A stretch of 64,000 nucleotides of DNA from Planococcus beigongshangi (GTDB lineage Bacteria; Bacillota; Bacilli; Bacillales_A; Planococcaceae), in contig NZ_JADHDU010000006.1 in assembly GCF_016820495.1 (NCBI RefSeq), positions 62,001 through 126,000 of the forward strand, written 5' to 3'. The position numbers and the translations under genes were made by a program. Position 1 is the first letter of the stretch. Every line of letters begins with the position of its first letter. Below the pieces are notes generated by a model. It was not told the DNA's origin, made no database searches, and worked only from the letters and a program-made list of their open reading frames with translations. This document shows, piece after piece, positions 60,789-64,000 of this stretch.

Positions 60789-61568
60789 TCAATCCGAACC
60801 AAGAAATTTTTCGACGACCCCGAGAAACAGTCGGACCTGTTCAACATTTGGCGCATGTCCGGAATCCTGGAATTCCATATAATCGGCATCCGGGATCAAT
60901 ACAGCCGTTTCCCGCCCTTTTGCAGGAGGATTCAAGCCATCGTATTTGCCGCTGATCACAAGTGTTTCGGCAGTGATCCTTTTCAGGTCACCCCGGAAAT
61001 CAAAGTTTTTTAAAGCGTTGGCTGCGGCACCCTGCTGTTTATTTGTCAGCATCCGGCTCCTTTTGGAAATCTCTTTTTGCCAGGCATTGACGGTTTTCAG
61101 GTCATGAAAGATGAATTTCGACGAAAGATTCAATTTTTCCGTAATGCTCAGTCCGGCAAAATCTTCTTTATAGCGCTCGAACAATTCCGTCATGGACGAT
61201 TGTGTTCCGAAGGATTTTGTGGCAGCGAGTATCAGCTTTTCCACGCGCTTCGGCTGTCTGATGGCGACACCCTGGGCGATATAGCTGCCCATTGAAATGC
61301 CGAGAACATAAACCGAATCGAGTCTAAGATGGTCGAGTAAAGCGACCGTATCTTCAATATGGTCTTCCAGTGTAAATTCCTCCGGCTTGTCGGATTCCCC
61401 GTGCCCGCGGGAATCGAGCGCGATAAGCCGGAATTTGTCTTTCAAGTACTCCATTTCCCGGTAGAACATCTGATGATTGCTGCTGAGCCCATGCAATAGC
61501 ATCAGCGGTTTTCCTTTCCCCATATCTTCGTAAAACAGGCGGATTCCTTTATTGTTGAAAAATGGCAT
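60789..61568 (-). CDS. Alpha/beta hydrolase
   Basis: 259 residues. The oxyanion region is MLLHGLSSN, the nucleophile elbow is GISMGSY (GxSxG), an Asp lies in SGKYDGLNPP and the His in DSGHAPNVEQ. The closest style is the 3-oxoadipate enol-lactonase/MhpC group; the substrate is unknown. AAAGGAGAA stands 5 nt before ATG 61568. Longer in-frame extensions upstream lack a Shine-Dalgarno. Confidence 0.88.
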   Translation of the reverse strand: MPFFNNKGIRLFYEDMGKGKPLMLLHGLSSNHQMFYREMEYLKDKFRLIALDSRGHGESDKPEEFTLEDHIEDTVALLDHLRLDSVYVLGISMGSYIAQGVAIRQPKRVEKLILAATKSFGTQSSMTELFERYKEDFAGLSITEKLNLSSKFIFHDLKTVNAWQKEISKRSRMLTNKQQGAAANALKNFDFRGDLKRITAETLVISGKYDGLNPPAKGRETAVLIPDADYMEFQDSGHAPNVEQVRLFLGVVEKFLGSD

Positions 61569-61625
61569 AATGATTCTCCTTTTCAAAACAGCTGTAACAT
61601 CTTTATACCCATTTTCGAGGATAAT

Positions 61626-61652
61626 AAAAAACCCCGCCATGACAGGCAGGGG
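61626..61652 (-). terminator. Intrinsic terminator of the VTT-domain gene
   Basis: Minus-strand stem cccctgcc/ggcgggg followed by six T residues. Confidence 0.8.
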
Positions 61653-61656
61653 AAAT

Positions 61657-62208
61657 TTACTGTTGGACAGGGCCGGCTTTATGATATCTGTCGATTGCCA
61701 GAAACAAAGCAATCAGCACAAACAGGAAAGCGAGTGTCAGATACCACGGGAATTCAGTGATTGATTGTCCGAATGCTGTATAGACCACAGCGGGAAGCGT
61801 CAGGCCGAGGGCGGAATAATACATGTACTCCTTAAAACTTTTCGTCATATCCATCAGATAGAAACAAAGCAGCTGGAAATGGACGAAAGGCATGATGCGA
61901 AGAAGCATGACCTGACCGACGGTGAGCGTTCTGTCCGGAAAAATCCGATCTTTTAAATCCGTCATTTTATGATAGAAACGGGGCAGGCGTTTCAACAGGA
62001 AATACGTAATGGCGCTCATCAGCAATAAACCTGCAAAAGATAGCAGCGCACCATGGACGAATCCGAAGACAACACCGCCGGCGACACATACGGCGATTAC
62101 AGGCAGAAACAGGAATGGCCTGATCAAATGTAGCAGTACGAAGAAAAAAGGGGCCATCCAACCGGCATTTTCAATGAAAACTTCAACCGATTTTTCAAAT
62201 TGGTCCAT
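61657..62208 (-). CDS. TVP38/TMEM64 (VTT/DedA-like) membrane protein
   Basis: 183 residues with four or five helices. The VTT domain signature is visible as LPVIAVCVAGGVVFGFVHGALLSFAGLL and the re-entrant RIMPFVHFQLLCFYLMDMTKSFKEY. The DedA/VTT superfamily includes undecaprenyl-phosphate and phospholipid transporters; this TVP38 branch has no fixed substrate. GGAGGCC precedes the ATG. Monocistronic. Confidence 0.87.
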   Translation of the reverse strand: MDQFEKSVEVFIENAGWMAPFFFVLLHLIRPFLFLPVIAVCVAGGVVFGFVHGALLSFAGLLLMSAITYFLLKRLPRFYHKMTDLKDRIFPDRTLTVGQVMLLRIMPFVHFQLLCFYLMDMTKSFKEYMYYSALGLTLPAVVYTAFGQSITEFPWYLTLAFLFVLIALFLAIDRYHKAGPVQQ

Positions 62209-62436
62209 AAAGGCCTCCTAAGGAATAGATAATGATGTCAATAAAGAAGGATAAAACATTAACCCTGTTCTGGCAAGCTTTTTGACTGGGAAACGGAATG
62301 GCCTGGACGCTGAAAAGGTGAAATGAAGAATATTTTGATAAACTGTGGAAGAAGGACTGTCCGTTCAGCCGAAGCCTGATCAACGGACCTTTCTGCAGCT
62401 ATTAGGGGACAGTAAAACACTAAGGGGATGTTATAC

Positions 62437-63669
62437 GTGAAATCGACAGAAACCGTTTTTCCAATCGAGCAGGTGCAGATGCAATTTCCGGCACTCGAAC
62501 GAAAGTATAAAGAAAAACCGGCCGCTTATTTTGACGGCCCGGGAGGATCACAGGTCCTGCTTCAGTCAATCACTGCGATTTCCGGTTATATGCTGAGAGG
62601 CGGTGCAAATCTTCATGGCACTTTCCCGTCGAGCTGGGAGACGGAGCAAATCATTTCAGAAGCGAGGGAAACTGTCGCTGACTTTTTGAATGTGAAGCCG
62701 AACGAAGTTGCATTCGGCGCCAATATGACGACACTTACCATCGCGATCGCGAACGCACTCGGTAAAAATTTTAAAACGGGCGATGAAATCGTCGTGACAG
62801 AAATGGACCACCGCGCAAATGTAGACCCATGGCTGATGATGGCGGAGGACCGCGGTTTGACAGTGCGCTGGATCCCTGTAGACAAAGAAAAGCTTACGCT
62901 CGATATGAGCGATATCGGATCGTTGATCAATGATAAAACAAGGGTAGTGGCACTCGGCATGGCTTCGAACGCCATCGGCACGGTCGTGGATCTTGCACCT
63001 GCCGTCAAACGGGCAAGGGAAGTCGGTGCACTGGTGGTGGCGGACGCAGTCCATGCAGCCCCTCATCTTGTGATAGACCGTGATTCCCAGGATATCGATA
63101 TCCTCCTGTGCTCTGTCTATAAATTCTTCGGGCCGCATATCGGCATTGCGGCAATCCGTGAAGATGTTTTTGAAAAACTGGCGCCATATAAATTGACGAC
63201 ATCGCCGACATATTATCCGGATAAACTCGAGACGGGGACTCAGAACCATGAAGGAATTGCCGGCATCCGTCCGGCCATCGAATTTTTCGCTTCATTCGGT
63301 GAGGGACAGACGCGCCGCGAAAAAATCGTATCCGGTTTCCATGTCATCGAGGAGTATGAAAACAAATTGGCGCAGCGTCTGCGGAGCGGCCTTGCAGAAA
63401 TCGAAAAAGTGACTTTATGGCAGGCAGGGGAGGACGTGGCGAAAACACCGACAATCGCTTTTCAGGTTGAAGGGTATGAGCCGCAGGATGTGTGCGTGTT
63501 CCTTGCTGAAGAGCACAGCATTTTCACTGCTTCGGGCCATTTCTATGCATCGACGTTAGGCGACGTATTGGATGTCAATAAAACCGGCGGCTGGGTGCGG
63601 GCAGGACTGGCACCTTATAATACCGAAGAAGAGGTGGAACGTTTTATCTCTGCCATTGCATCTCTGTAA
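62437..63669 (+). CDS. Cysteine desulfurase-like aminotransferase class V
   Basis: 410 residues of PLP fold type I. The substrate-binding AYFDGPGGSQVL, cofactor Asp/His in VVADAVHAAPH and the PLP Lys in LLCSVYKFFGPHIG are present. The loop that carries the catalytic Cys in SufS/NifS is not evident, so it belongs to the 'cysteine desulfurase-like' group whose reaction is uncertain. GTG 62437 is 9 nt after AAGGGG; ATG 62428 overlaps that site. An inverted repeat gtccgtt/aacggac (about 62359-62389) lies in the leader. Confidence 0.85.
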   Translation: MKSTETVFPIEQVQMQFPALERKYKEKPAAYFDGPGGSQVLLQSITAISGYMLRGGANLHGTFPSSWETEQIISEARETVADFLNVKPNEVAFGANMTTLTIAIANALGKNFKTGDEIVVTEMDHRANVDPWLMMAEDRGLTVRWIPVDKEKLTLDMSDIGSLINDKTRVVALGMASNAIGTVVDLAPAVKRAREVGALVVADAVHAAPHLVIDRDSQDIDILLCSVYKFFGPHIGIAAIREDVFEKLAPYKLTTSPTYYPDKLETGTQNHEGIAGIRPAIEFFASFGEGQTRREKIVSGFHVIEEYENKLAQRLRSGLAEIEKVTLWQAGEDVAKTPTIAFQVEGYEPQDVCVFLAEEHSIFTASGHFYASTLGDVLDVNKTGGWVRAGLAPYNTEEEVERFISAIASL

Positions 63670-63682
63670 AATGAATTCCAGC

Positions 63683-63716
63683 AAAAAAAGCTTCGCAAAC
63701 GCGAAGCTTTTTTTGC
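63683..63716. terminator. Bidirectional terminator
   Basis: Perfect stem aaaaaaagcttcgc/gcgaagcttttttt between convergent genes. Confidence 0.9.
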
Positions 63717-64000
63717 TTATTTCATCGCTTTATGTGAAAACGGACATTTCCCCTGGATGGGTTCACTGTCGTCGCCGATAAAGAATTGCTTCCATTCATT
63801 GTGCTCCGGATCGCCGAAATGGCTGATATCCGGATGCGTCGGCAGCTGGTCCCACTTCTCCACTCGCTGGCGGACTTTTTCGCGGGACATGATGCCGCCT
63901 TTTTCCGTACCTGTCAACCCTTCGAAGATGCGGCGCGGCTGGAAGCCGAGCACCATCGCATTGCCAAGGTCGCGCGTTTTCCGGCGTTTATAGGCGGGCG
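63717..64000 (-). CDS. C-terminal part of an unidentified protein (runs off the window)
   Basis: At least 94 residues, with the frame open to the right edge. The visible end is rich in charged and aromatic residues (VEKWDQLPTHPDISHFGDPE) and finishes IQGKCPFSHKAMK. The single Cys-Pro-Phe-Ser is suggestive of a heme or metal-enzyme tail but not enough for a family call. The minus strand would be terminated by the hairpin at 63683-63716. Confidence 0.6.
   Translation of the reverse strand, partial: PAYKRRKTRDLGNAMVLGFQPRRIFEGLTGTEKGGIMSREKVRQRVEKWDQLPTHPDISHFGDPEHNEWKQFFIGDDSEPIQGKCPFSHKAMK

Noticed and set aside
1..64000. tRNA or rRNA genes
   Set aside because: No cloverleaf-type sequences with a GGTTCGAATCC-like T loop and no conserved rRNA segments were seen on reading both strands.

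Overview
The window comes from a chromosome of a mid-GC Gram-positive member of the Bacillota. It looks most like Planococcaceae (Planococcus, Planomicrobium or Sporosarcina-like), although no rRNA or single diagnostic gene settles the genus. The case rests on a pspA-ydjGHI operon in Bacillus order, LipM/LipA lipoate synthesis, SigB-type promoters, an RsbR-like STAS protein, an LTA-synthase-type phosphatidylglycerol transferase, lipoprotein MsrAB, OhrR/Ohr, a class F-type sortase, and strong Shine-Dalgarno sites with many GTG/TTG starts. I see no rRNA, tRNA, CRISPR array, insertion sequence or prophage.

Layout. 1-3.9 kb: membrane-stress (PSP) operon, then a 21-nt-period repeat array and a small acidic gene. 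3.9-10.3 kb: SigB-type stress and redox genes (SDR, a small CsbD-like protein, YfmJ-like reductase, old yellow enzyme, general stress protein 26). 10.3-13 kb: an Abi_2 gene, an N-terminally deleted macrolide phosphotransferase remnant, an AraC/GyrI-like regulator and a second long repeat array. 13-18.3 kb: a membrane metallopeptidase, an isochorismatase-fold hydrolase, a TPP riboswitch in front of lipM-lipA, and a DUF2975 pseudogene with two amber codons. 18.3-30.5 kb: Mug glycosylase, VWA lipoprotein, PhnB/AHSA1 pair, Nudix, RDD, an ECF sigma/anti-sigma pair, a diguanylate cyclase, class I aldolase and SelO. 30.5-30.75 kb: a second, unrelated repeat family with the same 21-nt period. 30.75-45.9 kb: dehydrogenases, LtaS-like enzyme, STAS regulator, surface MsrAB with its thioredoxin, PAP2 phosphatase and PPK2. 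45.9-50.3 kb: a 28-residue hydrophobic peptide gene, YitT with an attenuator-like leader, CysK and an amidase. 50.3-53.4 kb: secreted subtilisin, an RRNPP-type receptor and a 53-residue exported propeptide. 53.4-57.2 kb: RNase H-like protein, Ohr/OhrR/glutathione peroxidase, and a sortase with its apparent dedicated substrate. 57.2-64 kb: GGDEF/EAL protein, a frameshifted threonine aldolase, hydrolase, VTT protein, a cysteine-desulfurase-like enzyme and a partial gene.

The most exciting locus is 50.5-53.4 kb. A NprR-sized HTH-TPR receptor is followed six bases later by a small gene with a signal peptide and a hydrophobic proline-containing tail. This is the arrangement of RRNPP peptide quorum sensing. 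The neighbouring secreted protease is a plausible target, as in NprR-NprX. Next are two families of intergenic arrays phased at exactly 21 nt, and a TPP riboswitch heading lipoate genes. Most genes are short monocistronic or two-gene units closed by clear intrinsic terminators, often shared by convergent neighbours.
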